A DNA stretch of 64,000 nt from Gimesia aquarii (GTDB lineage: Bacteria; Planctomycetota; Planctomycetia; Planctomycetales; Planctomycetaceae): assembly GCF_007748175.1 (NCBI RefSeq), contig NZ_CP037422.1, positions 1,998,411-2,062,410 on the forward strand, read 5' to 3'. The notes beneath the pieces are model-generated. The model was not told the DNA's origin. It ran no database searches and saw only the letters and a list, made by a program, of their open reading frames with translations. The first letter of the stretch is position 1, and the number at the start of each line of letters is the position of its first letter. Both the position numbers and the translations under genes were made by a program. This document shows positions 26,055-36,303 of this stretch, one piece after another.

Positions 26055-27263
26055 TTATAGTAAGCCTGAGCTTTGAAAGACGGGTAAAAGTAAAGCCAAC
26101 ATCACAAAAACGACAACAGCAGCCATGAGCAGCAACATCAAAGGCTCCAGCATACGCACAAACATGTCCAGTTTACGGTTCGTCTGCCGTTCCATATTGT
26201 CAGCGATATCAATTAATACCTGTTCTAAATTATTTGCTTCTTCACCCACAGCTATCATCTCCACTACCTCTTCCGGGAATTGCCCACTCACAGCAAATGG
26301 CTCTGCGATCGATTTTCCGGAAGAGATACTTTCGGCTGCCTCACCGATTGAGTTGCTGATCACCTTATTCCCTGCTGCATCTTTGGCAATTCGTAAGGAC
26401 TGTAAAATGGGAACGCCATTCGTCAGCAGGGTTCCCAAGATACGACAAAAGCGGGCAATAGCCAGACTGCGAACGATGCTACCCAATCCATAAGCGTTCA
26501 ATCGAAATTGATCGAATTTCATACCTCCTTCCGTTGTCGCGATATATTTGTAAACCGCAACGACAGCTAATGCCATTATAAAAAGTATCACAAACCAATA
26601 AGCTTGCATGAATTCGCTAAATCCCAATAGTGTGGTGGTAGCCCAGGGAAGTTCTCCTCGTGCGGACATTCTTGCAAAAATTGGTTCAAACTTGGGAACG
26701 AAATAGATGAGTAAAAAACTAACAATAATCGTTCCAAATGTCGTCAAAAACGCAGGGTAAATCATCGCTCCCACGACACGATTTTTTAATTCTTCCTGAT
26801 GGTCCGTGAAGTTGGCAATGCGTTTTAGAACGTCTTCCAGAAAGCTCCCTTCTTCCCCTGCACGAACCATACTCACAGCCAGTTCAGAAAAGACTTTGGG
26901 ATGCTGGCCCATAGCGACAGCCAGCCGTGTTCCATCGGCAACTTCAGCTCGAACCTCTTCCAGAACTAATTTCAAAGCGGGATTTGTTGACTGTTTATGC
27001 AATAACTCCAGCGAACGGAGCAGGGGAACGCCTGACTTCAGTAAGTCTGCTAATTGGGTATAAAAGACAGACAAAAAGCGAGCACGAACACGACGCCCCG
27101 TGTATTTCAATTGTGCCTTTGCCTGATCTGCCAAATCCACTTTCACCGGAAATAAACTGCGCGCAGCCAGAGAGTTCAAGGCATCCTGCTGATTGGGTGC
27201 TGACAGAATACCCGTCACCTGGCGGCCTGTCGCTTCTCTGGCAATGTATTGAAATTCCGGCAT
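26055..27263 (-). CDS. gspF: Inner-membrane platform protein GspF
   Basis: The ATG at 27263 is preferred over one at 27317 because GspF proteins start with a pattern like MPEFQYIAREATGRQV; the product has 402 residues, the usual GspF length. It holds two homologous cytoplasmic helical domains, each followed by membrane helices: FYTQLADLLKSGVPLLRSLELL and FCRILGTLLTNGVPILQSLRIA are the two repeat starts. Membrane segments lie near residues 165-195, 215-240 and 370-395. GspF interacts with the ATPase GspE and with GspL. It starts 73 bp after gspE. Neither start has a strong RBS, so initiation may depend on coupling with gspE. Confidence 0.93.
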   Translation of the reverse strand: MPEFQYIAREATGRQVTGILSAPNQQDALNSLAARSLFPVKVDLADQAKAQLKYTGRRVRARFLSVFYTQLADLLKSGVPLLRSLELLHKQSTNPALKLVLEEVRAEVADGTRLAVAMGQHPKVFSELAVSMVRAGEEGSFLEDVLKRIANFTDHQEELKNRVVGAMIYPAFLTTFGTIIVSFLLIYFVPKFEPIFARMSARGELPWATTTLLGFSEFMQAYWFVILFIMALAVVAVYKYIATTEGGMKFDQFRLNAYGLGSIVRSLAIARFCRILGTLLTNGVPILQSLRIAKDAAGNKVISNSIGEAAESISSGKSIAEPFAVSGQFPEEVVEMIAVGEEANNLEQVLIDIADNMERQTNRKLDMFVRMLEPLMLLLMAAVVVFVMLALLLPVFQSSGLL

Positions 27264-27336
27264 CGTAATTACTTTGATTGAATCAAAACTCTTGAAAACA
27301 AATTTGTCTACTAGCATTTACAATTATTATTTCGCT

Positions 27337-29019
27337 TTAGATATCTCCTTTAGTGACACGCAGGACTTCATCAATGGAAGTAATCCCTGCGAGTACCTTT
27401 TCCCAACCAGCATCACGTAATGTCTGCCACCCATTTTTTAGAGCATAATCGCGTATTTGCCCAGAACTGGCATGCTCGGTACACAACCTTTTAATGACTG
27501 TGTCGTTTACGAGAAGTTCAAGAATACCAATCCGTCCAGAATATCCGCTTTCCCGACAATGTCGGCAACCAACGGGCTCCCAGAGTTCCTTAATTTCAAG
27601 GTCAGGAAAATCAGGCGGTAATTTATCAGCCTGTGGTTGATAAGGCGCTTTGCAGTGCTGACAAAGTAAACGCACCAAACGCTGTGCTAAAACGGCTTCC
27701 ACTGTACTGGCGACAAGATAAGGTTCAACACCCATATCGATTAAACGTGTAAATGCTCCCGGTGAATCGTTGGTATGCAAAGTGCTGAAAACAAGATGCC
27801 CGGTGAGAGATGCCTGAATCGCACTATTGGCTGTTTCTCCATCTCGAATTTCTCCGATCAGAACCACATCAGGGTCATGACGTAAGATACTACGTAAGCC
27901 AGCTGCAAAGGTGAGGCCAATTCGAGAATTCACCTGAATCTGACTGATTCCTTCACTGTGATACTCGACCGGATCTTCAACCGTTATGATTTTCGTTTCG
28001 GGGTTTTTAATTTCATTTAAAGCACTGTATAGCGTTGAAGTTTTTCCACTTCCCGTAGGACCTGTCACTAGCACAATTCCATGCGGCATCTGAATCAAAT
28101 CGCGAAAGGTAGTTAGCAGCCCCTGATTGAGGCCAACATTATCCAGTCGAAAAACCATCCGTTCTTTATCTAACAGGCGCAGCACGACTCCTTCACCATA
28201 GATCATCGGAATAATCGAGACACGAACGTCGATTTCTCGCCCCGTAATCCGAAGTTTGATTCGTCCATCTTGTGGCAATCGTTTCTCAGCGATATTTAGA
28301 TGTGACATGATCTTGAGACGGGTGATGATCGCCGAGTAAAAATGATTGATCTCGGCAGGAACGGATTGAACCCGCAATAAACCATCAATCCGATAACGCA
28401 CAACCAGACCCGTTTCATGTGGCTCGATATGCACATCACTAGCCTGTTGCTGTAATGCTTCGATCAGTAACTCATTCACAAGACGAATCACTGAAGCCGC
28501 CTGTGCCATATCGGCCAGTTCGCCATGTTCTTCAGAGACTTCTTCAAGTAATTCAACACCGTCTTCAGCGGATCGCTGTGAGACTAGCTCGTTAATCGTG
28601 TCACCGCCAACACCAAGGTTATCCTTGATGAGCTCAACAACATCATCATGGAGTGCAAGTACCGGCTCTAAAACCTGACCACTCAGTGAACTGAGCTCAT
28701 CGATAGCTTCAAAATCAAAAGGGTCGGCTGATGCCACCAGTACGCGACCGTTGTTTCGTTGCAAGGGGAGTAATGAATGTCGAAAGATTGGCGTAGCGGG
28801 AAACTGTGAAAGCAACTCTGTATCAACTTGAAAGTCCTTTAACTCAAAGTACTTCATGCCAAGCTCATCGGCAAATACTTTGAGAAGATCTTCTTCTGAG
28901 GCCAACCCCATTTCCAGGACAACACGATCCAGACGATGACCATTCGCCGATTGCTGCGCTAACTGCAACTGGCGTTCGTCAAGAAGTCCACGTCGTTGGA
29001 GAATTTCACCGATTTCCAT
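27337..29019 (-). CDS. gspE: Secretion ATPase GspE
   Basis: A 560-residue AAA-type secretion ATPase. The N-terminal domain (about 1-140) is of the GspE_N/MshEN type ([37 protein letters not shown]). The catalytic core has the Walker A motif GPTGSGKT at 320-327, the Asp box [10 protein letters not shown], Walker [13 protein letters not shown] and the His box [18 protein letters not shown]. Four cysteines in the pattern CQHC...CRHC near 445-500 form the zinc-binding C-domain seen in GspE and PilB. It powers pseudopilus assembly at the cytoplasmic face of the inner membrane. It lies 42 bp after the barrel-less secretin-like gene. Confidence 0.96.
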   Translation of the reverse strand: MEIGEILQRRGLLDERQLQLAQQSANGHRLDRVVLEMGLASEEDLLKVFADELGMKYFELKDFQVDTELLSQFPATPIFRHSLLPLQRNNGRVLVASADPFDFEAIDELSSLSGQVLEPVLALHDDVVELIKDNLGVGGDTINELVSQRSAEDGVELLEEVSEEHGELADMAQAASVIRLVNELLIEALQQQASDVHIEPHETGLVVRYRIDGLLRVQSVPAEINHFYSAIITRLKIMSHLNIAEKRLPQDGRIKLRITGREIDVRVSIIPMIYGEGVVLRLLDKERMVFRLDNVGLNQGLLTTFRDLIQMPHGIVLVTGPTGSGKTSTLYSALNEIKNPETKIITVEDPVEYHSEGISQIQVNSRIGLTFAAGLRSILRHDPDVVLIGEIRDGETANSAIQASLTGHLVFSTLHTNDSPGAFTRLIDMGVEPYLVASTVEAVLAQRLVRLLCQHCKAPYQPQADKLPPDFPDLEIKELWEPVGCRHCRESGYSGRIGILELLVNDTVIKRLCTEHASSGQIRDYALKNGWQTLRDAGWEKVLAGITSIDEVLRVTKGDI

Positions 29020-29061
29020 GGGGTTTACGCAATAGCAAAAAAATTCATGGAGAATGGTATC

Positions 29062-32000
29062 TTAGCGACCCCGGCCACGATTCGAACGGCTGCCGCCTCC
29101 TCTAATACCACTATTGTCACTTCCAGGAAAACGAAAACCGCGCGAGGTACGACCATTCGAATTTCCCCCAGGTTGAGGAATTCCCATCCGTTCGCGCATT
29201 CGCTGTTCAAAAAATTTGCGAATTTCTTCATTACGGTTATCTGAATTCGTGGGGGATGCAGGTTGGTTTGGAGAATTCGCGTTCTGGTCGGTTGTTTTTT
29301 TCCGAGAATTACTACCTGTTGTACTGACAGAAACATTAGGTAAGAGCGAAGTCAAAGCATTCTGAATTAAAGCAGAATTCGCGTTGTTTAAAGTCACAAC
29401 GCGTACTGATTTTCGTGACATTTTGGCAGAGTAATCCAACTCACGAACCAGTGATTCGATCTCTTGAAACAGCGAATCACTGGCTGAAACCAGCAATTGA
29501 TTCGCATTTTCGTCAACGCTCACAGCAAGTCGGGCTTCAGCTGGTTTCGCATTAGAATTTTGCTGGTTTCGATTACCCCCCATCATTGCAGCAAACGGAT
29601 TTCCTTTTTGTGAGTTATTCTGTTTCTGAGGGGCTTGCATATAATCTTTGTAGAGTTCTTTGACGATGTTTGCGACTTCATTCACCGAAGCATGCTCAAC
29701 AGGAATAATTCCCGGTGAACGATTTCGTAATGAAGCAGGCAGTTCTGATGTGTCAAGCACTTTTAACATCTGTTCTACCGAGCGGACTTTATCAGGAGGC
29801 CCTGTGACATAGAGCGCATTCGACCGTACTTCAGGAATGATCCGCAATGTCTGAGGCCCCATACCTAAAGTTGACAAGCCAGTGGCATCCATCAGGCTAC
29901 CACCAATCGATGATAAACCACCAAACATACCGGAGTCTGGTGCCATATCTGATACAGAACTGGTCGGAAACAGGCTTTCCAGCATCTTAGCAGTGGCCGT
30001 TGCATCTGCTGAGCGAAGATAAAAAACCGTCCATTGATTTTTGGGTGGTATTGCCTGGGTTAAAGCTTCTATCATTTGCTCAAGCCGATTCAAAGCTTCC
30101 AAATCGGTTGATGAAATGATTAGATTATCTCCGTTGGTCGAAATGGCGACTGGTTTCTTTTTATCCAATTGAGAAGATTTCTGAGTCGATGTTTTCTGAC
30201 CCGTTGATTCTGTCTTCACTTTATCAGCAGTATTCGTCTCGGTAGTAGCATCTTTTTGTTGCGTTGCTTCACTCTCTGATTTCTGCTCGCTTGCAGTAAA
30301 GAAAAACCGCTGAGTGTCAGATTCTGAAGCAGGTTGTCTGAGTTGAATCGGACGATTCAAAGGTGCTCCCGTACTTTGAGTTGGTACGCGGTAACCTCGA
30401 TTTCTAACGGGAGCGCTCTCTTCTCCCAATACTTTTTCGCGGATTAATGAATTGTCAGAAGGTACTACGATTCGGATTGGATTCTCCTCACCAGAAGAGG
30501 CTGACCAGAGCTTATCGATCAACTGCAGAATTTCTTTCGAATCACGGCCACCAAGCGGAATCGTACGAACAGGGCTATTGTCTCTGACATCGTTTGATTT
30601 ACCGGTCCCATCTTCACCCAATTGTGCTAATACCGTTTTGATTTGAATGACCTGATCTGGCGAACCACGTACAAGCAGGCGCCGCCCCAGCAAGTCTGCC
30701 TCAATTGTCGGAGCATCATTGCCATCTCTCAAAAACAGCGAGCGTAACGTCGTCGTTGCAGAGATGGGATCGAGAAAACTGAGATTGATGACAGAAACAG
30801 ACTGACTGCCTCCTTCGCCATCTAGCTGTCGAATCATCTCGTCAATTCTTTTGTGTTCTTTGAGTGTCGCTAGAATGTGAATCTTGCCATTGCGAGCATC
30901 TTCATTCACGACCACGCCAGGCATCATAGCATCTAATGTTTTCGTGACTTCGCGTGAGTCAGCTGAACTAATTGAATAGACCTGCAAAAACGGTCGGTGA
31001 CCTCCTCCTGCCACCAGACTTCCCAAACTATCTTCATCCACATCGATCGATTTAATGATTTCTTCTGCGATTTTGATTTGAGCAGGTGTCGCAGTCACCA
31101 AGAGACGATTGGTACGAGGGTCTGCTGTTACCTGTGTTGATTTGCCCGTTGTTGTTGGTTGTGAGGTGCTCTTGCTACTGCTGCTACTACTGCTGCGTCG
31201 AGACCGTGCTTCGTAATAGCGGGCCATGATGGCACTGGAACTCACATTTTGCGTTGCCGCAGGGAGCCCAAATTGATTGCGAACAATCTTCTCTGCTTCC
31301 GAAGCATCAATATACTTTAAATCGAAAGAGCGAAATACGAGATCGGTGGGTCCCCCATTGGCAATCGCTCCTTCCAGAATTTTTTTGACACGCAATAGAT
31401 TACTGCCAATATCGGTAACGATAATCGAGTTCGCTGTTTTCAATGCCACAGATTTGCCCTGAGGACCTAATATGGCTTGTACTTCTTTAGAAACTTGATC
31501 GAGGTCAACTCCTTCTAATTGGAAAGAAACACTCATCAGTTCATTCTTCCCACGTTTGGCAATTTCTTCAGAACTGACGATGGGAACCAGATTGGGGGGG
31601 ATTCCATTATCAATGTTTAAGACAACAAGGAACTGATTGCGACGAACAATGACATATCCTTTCTGCAACAAGTAACCGTTGATAATGTCCAACGCTTCGG
31701 TCGGCGTATAAGTGCCATTATCAAAATAGTTAAAAGTCCCCGGTGGAACATCGTTTAAATCAAGCGTATAACCTGCAGACTCTGCAAAGAGTTTCAAAAC
31801 ATCTCCCCAGGGAGCAAACCGGAAATTGAACGACATTTTACGAGCCGCCTTGGGCTCACTTCCGACTTGGGGTTGATCTGCAGTTTTATCCATAGCAACT
31901 GCTTTTCCGCCACCAAATGAAATACGGCGGTCTTGCGGTCGCAAGCCTTCCGGTTCCATTGGAATCTGAGGGCGTGGACGAGGTGAAGAAACTGAATTAC

Positions 32001-32757
32001 TTGTTACAGTTGTAGAATTCTGATTTTGATCAGAGACCAATGCTGGACCGAGCATTTGTTTCCATTGAGACTGTTGCTCTTTCGTTAAAACACTCTCAAT
32101 TTTCTGATCGAATTCTTTTTGAAGTTTTTCACGTTCTTCTGATGAAGCACGGCGTCCTAATTCTCGCCGCGCTGCGAGCCGTTGCTCCTCAATCTCTTTG
32201 ATTTTTTTCGATTGTTCATCGGACAGATTAAGCTGTTTCGTTGTTTCTTCATTGGTCAGCTGACGATACCCGGTTTCTTGCAATTGCAGCTGCTTTAATC
32301 GTGCAGCTTGTTTTTCATTTAACAGTCCAAAAAGTTTCGCTTCGCCTTCTTTTCTCCGTTTTTCGAATACAGAGCCCATCTCTTCGCGAATCTTACTGCG
32401 CTCTTCATCAGTTTGCGCTTCACGCATCCGATTCATAAATGGTTCCACCAACTCACGGTTGGGACGAAGTTCTTGAGCTACTTCACTCAGCTTTTTAATC
32501 TGGTCCTCGGTTAACTGAAGTTCCTTTTGAACTGCTTCGCGTGCTACCAGGGAACCGATATCATTTCGTGGTCCCCCGCCACCGAAGCTCCCTCTGCCAC
32601 CAAATCCTCCCCGATCTCTACGACCACCAAATCCTCCCCGGTCCGGTCGACCTCCCGGCTGTTGAGCCTGAAGTGACTGGTGGACAGAATCTGAACATAC
32701 AATGAGTGCCACCAAGATAACGACAAAGCAATGAAAGGATTTTGTTTTCAGGACCAT
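29062..32757 (-). CDS. Secretin-like N-domain protein lacking the barrel, with Spy-like helical region and Gly/Arg-rich ends
   Basis: The ATG at 32757 is chosen; the frame extends to a TTG at 32784 without sequence support. The 1231-residue product has a signal peptide (MVLKTKSFHCFVVILVALIV), a Gly/Arg-rich stretch (several GGFGGR copies, about 37-65), and a helical region of about 170 residues with LTEDQ, LTNEE and LTKEQ motifs like those of Spy/CpxP chaperones. From about 305 it holds an N0/STN-like domain and then several N1-type secretin repeats (FRSFDLKYIDASEAEKIV, VYSISSADSREVTKTL, VINLSFLDPISATTTL, VFYLRSADATATAKML, VVTLNNANSALIQNAL). No secretin barrel follows; the protein ends in another Gly/Arg-rich tail. 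It is the first gene of the cluster, 42 bp before gspE. It may be a periplasmic ring or scaffold, which is inference. Confidence 0.85.
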   Translation of the reverse strand: MVLKTKSFHCFVVILVALIVCSDSVHQSLQAQQPGGRPDRGGFGGRRDRGGFGGRGSFGGGGPRNDIGSLVAREAVQKELQLTEDQIKKLSEVAQELRPNRELVEPFMNRMREAQTDEERSKIREEMGSVFEKRRKEGEAKLFGLLNEKQAARLKQLQLQETGYRQLTNEETTKQLNLSDEQSKKIKEIEEQRLAARRELGRRASSEEREKLQKEFDQKIESVLTKEQQSQWKQMLGPALVSDQNQNSTTVTSNSVSSPRPRPQIPMEPEGLRPQDRRISFGGGKAVAMDKTADQPQVGSEPKAARKMSFNFRFAPWGDVLKLFAESAGYTLDLNDVPPGTFNYFDNGTYTPTEALDIINGYLLQKGYVIVRRNQFLVVLNIDNGIPPNLVPIVSSEEIAKRGKNELMSVSFQLEGVDLDQVSKEVQAILGPQGKSVALKTANSIIVTDIGSNLLRVKKILEGAIANGGPTDLVFRSFDLKYIDASEAEKIVRNQFGLPAATQNVSSSAIMARYYEARSRRSSSSSSSKSTSQPTTTGKSTQVTADPRTNRLLVTATPAQIKIAEEIIKSIDVDEDSLGSLVAGGGHRPFLQVYSISSADSREVTKTLDAMMPGVVVNEDARNGKIHILATLKEHKRIDEMIRQLDGEGGSQSVSVINLSFLDPISATTTLRSLFLRDGNDAPTIEADLLGRRLLVRGSPDQVIQIKTVLAQLGEDGTGKSNDVRDNSPVRTIPLGGRDSKEILQLIDKLWSASSGEENPIRIVVPSDNSLIREKVLGEESAPVRNRGYRVPTQSTGAPLNRPIQLRQPASESDTQRFFFTASEQKSESEATQQKDATTETNTADKVKTESTGQKTSTQKSSQLDKKKPVAISTNGDNLIISSTDLEALNRLEQMIEALTQAIPPKNQWTVFYLRSADATATAKMLESLFPTSSVSDMAPDSGMFGGLSSIGGSLMDATGLSTLGMGPQTLRIIPEVRSNALYVTGPPDKVRSVEQMLKVLDTSELPASLRNRSPGIIPVEHASVNEVANIVKELYKDYMQAPQKQNNSQKGNPFAAMMGGNRNQQNSNAKPAEARLAVSVDENANQLLVSASDSLFQEIESLVRELDYSAKMSRKSVRVVTLNNANSALIQNALTSLLPNVSVSTTGSNSRKKTTDQNANSPNQPASPTNSDNRNEEIRKFFEQRMRERMGIPQPGGNSNGRTSRGFRFPGSDNSGIRGGGSRSNRGRGR

Positions 32758-33086
32758 TGTGAATGACAATTCCGAATACGACAAAAAAGACTTGTTATAA
32801 AGATATCCTTATGACCATTATGCTATGAGTGGCAAAAATCAAATACAAGAGCAAATTGCCCAAACATGCACTATCATGTGATACTTCAATAGCTTACGGC
32901 CCGTTTCAAAGATCACTGAAATCTTTTCGATTTGAACGATCTTTTCCGCGATAACTGGTGTTATTATGTTATCTCTGGGGAAAACCTCTTGCATCCAGAA
33001 GCTTTAGATGCGCAAAATCCCTGTAGTTGTCTATTAAACACGGTCCTGACACGAAAAGACCGCCTAAAATACCGCGAAGGAAGAAA
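32758..33086. other. Divergent promoter region at the head of the secretion cluster
   Basis: This 329-bp stretch separates the first cluster gene (minus) from the EF-hand gene (plus) and has no supported ORF. Promoters for both directions must lie here or close by. I noticed related strings TCAAAGATC and GAACGATC within about 45 bp but could not show an operator. Confidence 0.4.
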
Positions 33087-34115
33087 ATGTTTCGATTTCT
33101 CAGTCTGCTCCTTCTGCCTTTAATGCTGGTAGGGGTCAATCTTGATCTGGTCTATGCTCAACCAGGTGATGGAAACAGAGCACAACGATTTATGTCGTTT
33201 ATTGATCGAAATAAAAACGGCGTAATAGAACCAGCAGAATTTGCACAGATGCCCGGACGCCTGAAAGAGTCTCTGGAAGCGGCAGGCTTGGATACATCTC
33301 GTAGTATCAGTCAAAAAGAATTTGAGCAGATTTTGCCTAAGCTCATGGAACGCATGCGCAGTCGGAGAGGTTCTTCAGATGAAGGAGGGCAAAGACGACC
33401 AATGGTCTTTAGGAGTTCTTCTCCAAGTGGGAGTTCAGGATGGGTTTCACAGGGAGGGTTTGACCAGAGTGAAATGCGGGGCCGTTATGGTTCATTTCAA
33501 TCAGGTAGAGACACCAGACCGACGAATTCTTCCAGCGGCAAATCGAGTAGTTCGACTAAAAAAGAGACCGCCAAGCTGGAACGCACAACAGTTGATTTAT
33601 CGAAAGATTTTATTCCTCATGATACAGATCAAGATGGTCAGATTGGCTTGTATGAATGGAGAAAAAACAACCCTACTAAGCTCAATGATTTTTTTACGAT
33701 GGATTTGAACGGAGATGGTTTTTTGACACCGCGTGAAATCAAGCTCTCAAAAGAAGGTAAAACACAGCGCAGTGCTGCATCTTTCATGTTTGCCCTCAAT
33801 CGGGATCAGCCAACCGAATCACGAACAGATTCAGGAAAATCGGAAGCTTCTACCAAGCTCAGTGAATCCAAGAAGACTCCGAAAGAAAAAACGGTTCCCA
33901 CAAAACCTACTGCCTCTAGTAACGATCCTATAAATACTCAAGCCAAGTACTTTTTCAAACTGCTTGACCGCAATAAAGATGATATGGTCTCTGCCGAAGA
34001 GTGGAAAAAAAGCCGTTCTATGCGTCGCTTGTTCGAAGGCGCAAATATTGATCTGTCACAATCCATGTCACAAGCACAGTTTATTAATCATTATGTAACG
34101 ATCAAAAAGAAATAA
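33087..34115 (+). CDS. Secreted EF-hand protein
   Basis: The ATG at 33087 has the strong RBS GAAGGAAG 4 bp upstream and starts a signal peptide (MFRFLSLLLLPLMLVGVN, cleavage near VYAQ). The 342-residue protein contains four EF-hand-like loops: DRNKNGVIEPAEF (about 40), DTDQDGQIGLYEW (about 178), DLNGDGFLTPREI (about 205) and DRNKDDMVSAEEW (about 293). The fourth has Asp instead of the usual Gly at loop position 6. A Ser/Arg/Gly-rich linker lies between the first and second loops and a Lys/Ser/Pro-rich one between the third and fourth. The protein probably binds calcium outside the cytoplasm. It is transcribed divergently from the secretion cluster, so it may be co-regulated or secreted by it; neither is shown by the sequence. 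Confidence 0.8.
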   Translation: MFRFLSLLLLPLMLVGVNLDLVYAQPGDGNRAQRFMSFIDRNKNGVIEPAEFAQMPGRLKESLEAAGLDTSRSISQKEFEQILPKLMERMRSRRGSSDEGGQRRPMVFRSSSPSGSSGWVSQGGFDQSEMRGRYGSFQSGRDTRPTNSSSGKSSSSTKKETAKLERTTVDLSKDFIPHDTDQDGQIGLYEWRKNNPTKLNDFFTMDLNGDGFLTPREIKLSKEGKTQRSAASFMFALNRDQPTESRTDSGKSEASTKLSESKKTPKEKTVPTKPTASSNDPINTQAKYFFKLLDRNKDDMVSAEEWKKSRSMRRLFEGANIDLSQSMSQAQFINHYVTIKKK

Positions 34116-34157
34116 TGACATTCATTATCATTTAACAATTGTACTCTTGATAAAGTA

Positions 34158-36038
34158 TTAATTATTCTGATTGTCTTTCGCTTTCTTTTTCTGCCGCTCC
34201 CGTTCTCTGCGAGCACGACGTTCCTGATTACGATCAAATTGCTTCGAGATTGAAAGCCCCAACAGTTTTAAATACCCCTCATCGACTTGAATCTGGGTTC
34301 GAACTCCCGTCTCGGTTGGTTGAGTCGTCATTTGAATTAAATCGTTGTCCTTTTCAAATGCAACATCCAGGACTTGCATGACACCACTCTGATCGATTTC
34401 TTCTTCGGAAAACAAGCCTAACCAGGGTCGCATATGAAACTCTATTTGGAAGGGGGCCGTACGCTGTTCTTTACGTGCTTCAGGCGATGCCGTATTAATC
34501 TGTTCGATTGCTTCATTGAGTGCAGAAACTGCGATATCCGTTCCCATCGCAAACCAGATCACCTGTGAATCGGCACCGACATAAAGTGAGGGCACGCCAC
34601 CTAAAAACCGTTTCTGTCGATCATCGGCCGACTTGATGTCAGGCTGTAACTGATGCAGGGCGATCCCCTGAACGGTTTCCGCATTCGTAAAAATTTTCGC
34701 CTTATTGTCAGGTAATTTATCGACGCGTTCGATTAGATCCAGTAAAGCAGCCGATAGATTGGCAGAAGGAGTAACCTTGATGCCACCGATCAAGGCAAAC
34801 TTTCGTGAAGGTGTTGCAACGAGTTGTGCAAACAAATCCAGGTGTCCCTTCTTCACCATTGATTTAATGGGACCAAAAAACTGCTTTACAGAATTTGTAT
34901 TTTGCAGACGTTCATCTTCAGCTAACAACTTTTCAGCGAGTTGTTTCTCAAAGTAAGTTAAATAAGCGTGATAAGATTCTCGCTCACGACGCGCAATATT
35001 CATTGATGCAGAAGCCGCGACAGGTAAATTCTTACGTGAGGTCACCACACTGAAATAACTGGCCTTACCAGGAATATTTTTAATATCACGAGCCAGATCG
35101 CTATTGGGTCTTGCCTTGATCAGAAAATCAATGATTCCCCTTTTCTGCTCTGTATCAATATATCCGCCTAACACTAACTCCTGGGCTTCGTTGAGAAAAT
35201 ATTCGATCCCTTCGATATTCTGTTTTCCCGACATACGCCGTAGTTCATAAGCAGAGTCAGATTCTCCATCTCTTTGTTGTAACTGAGTTTCGATTGCAGT
35301 ACGAAAAAATCCTAAAAATGTTGTTCGCATCAATTCAGGAACGCCACTTAAATCCAGTTTCACTGCAAGATCATAATTATTGGTTAGGTTCTGAAATTGC
35401 TGTGTGGGATCATCAAAATTTCGGGTTGTAATCAGGTCGAGGGTTTCTTCACTTTCTCCACCTCGAAACAGCATATGGGCATAATTGTCTTGCATGCGAA
35501 TTAAAGACTCACCACGTCTGCCATTAACAATAAAGAGATCATCGCGATTTGGGTCTTTTTTGATTGTTTCTTCATCACCGGGAATGACTGCTTCCAGCGT
35601 CTCAATAAAGGAGCGAACTTTTGAAATGGGAAGATACATGATGAAAACAGGCTGAGGTAACAACCCTGTTTTCAGATACATTTCCACTCCCATGTTTTTG
35701 TTTTGGTCGATACCTTCGAGATCGTTGACATTCGCGAGAGAAGATGAAGCAATCTCAGCAATTTCAGGGCGCTCTGCCAATTCGAAAATCAAATCGATGT
35801 CCTGTAAAATGCGTTCAACACTTGCAAAATTGATGACAATAATCGGCTTAGGTAATAACGTCTCTACTGCCTGTTTTGTTTTCTCTTTTTTCTCTGAGTC
35901 TTTTTTGGACGGTTCCTGCCCCCAAAGGGAGTTACTGAAAAGCAGGGTAGTCAACAGTATTGTGCTACATACACACCGAAAAATTGTTCTATGTTTAGAA
36001 AACGCATGATATGAATTTGAATAAAAGTAGTTTGTCAT
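34158..36038 (-). CDS. Secreted protein of unknown function (DUF3352-like in shape)
   Basis: The ATG at 36038 is preferred to one at 36134 because AAGGCGG stands just upstream and the product starts near a membrane/signal segment (FRCVCSTILLTTLLFSNSLWG). The 626-residue protein has no motif I recognise with certainty. It alternates beta-strand pairs and helices: KPIIVINFASVERILQDIDLIFELA at the start, GVEMYLKTGLLPQPVFIMYLP, LVLGGYIDTEQKRGIIDFLIKA and VPSLYVGADSQVIWFAMG. A very basic, charged tail (NQERRARRERERQKKKAKD) closes it. The general pattern is like planctomycete exported proteins annotated only as hypothetical. It is convergent with the EF-hand gene, 42 bp between the stops. Confidence 0.65.
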   Translation of the reverse strand: MTNYFYSNSYHAFSKHRTIFRCVCSTILLTTLLFSNSLWGQEPSKKDSEKKEKTKQAVETLLPKPIIVINFASVERILQDIDLIFELAERPEIAEIASSSLANVNDLEGIDQNKNMGVEMYLKTGLLPQPVFIMYLPISKVRSFIETLEAVIPGDEETIKKDPNRDDLFIVNGRRGESLIRMQDNYAHMLFRGGESEETLDLITTRNFDDPTQQFQNLTNNYDLAVKLDLSGVPELMRTTFLGFFRTAIETQLQQRDGESDSAYELRRMSGKQNIEGIEYFLNEAQELVLGGYIDTEQKRGIIDFLIKARPNSDLARDIKNIPGKASYFSVVTSRKNLPVAASASMNIARRERESYHAYLTYFEKQLAEKLLAEDERLQNTNSVKQFFGPIKSMVKKGHLDLFAQLVATPSRKFALIGGIKVTPSANLSAALLDLIERVDKLPDNKAKIFTNAETVQGIALHQLQPDIKSADDRQKRFLGGVPSLYVGADSQVIWFAMGTDIAVSALNEAIEQINTASPEARKEQRTAPFQIEFHMRPWLGLFSEEEIDQSGVMQVLDVAFEKDNDLIQMTTQPTETGVRTQIQVDEGYLKLLGLSISKQFDRNQERRARRERERQKKKAKDNQNN

Positions 36039-36303
36039 GATCCGCCTTTTCCGAGGATTCGAAAGTAACCTGAAATTGGGCTTTCCTCTTGCCACCTGAG
36101 GAGTCTCACCTGACAAAAGTGCCCTATTCAACATTTCCCAATATACTCATTTAGAGTCCAAAAAGATTCAGAAAATTGGGCTTTTTAACGCGAGTGAAGG
36201 AAATGAATCTGAAATTCTAGAGAATGATAGAAGCTGCTTACATCGGATCGACACTTAGTTTGTAAATCGATTCCTGAATTGACTTTGAAAAGAACCCTTA
36301 GCC

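Noticed and set aside
31140..31200. Short tandem-like GCTGCT/ACTACTGCT run as a repeat element
   Set aside because: It encodes a serine run (SSSSSS) within the secretin-like protein linker and is a simple low-complexity coding tract.
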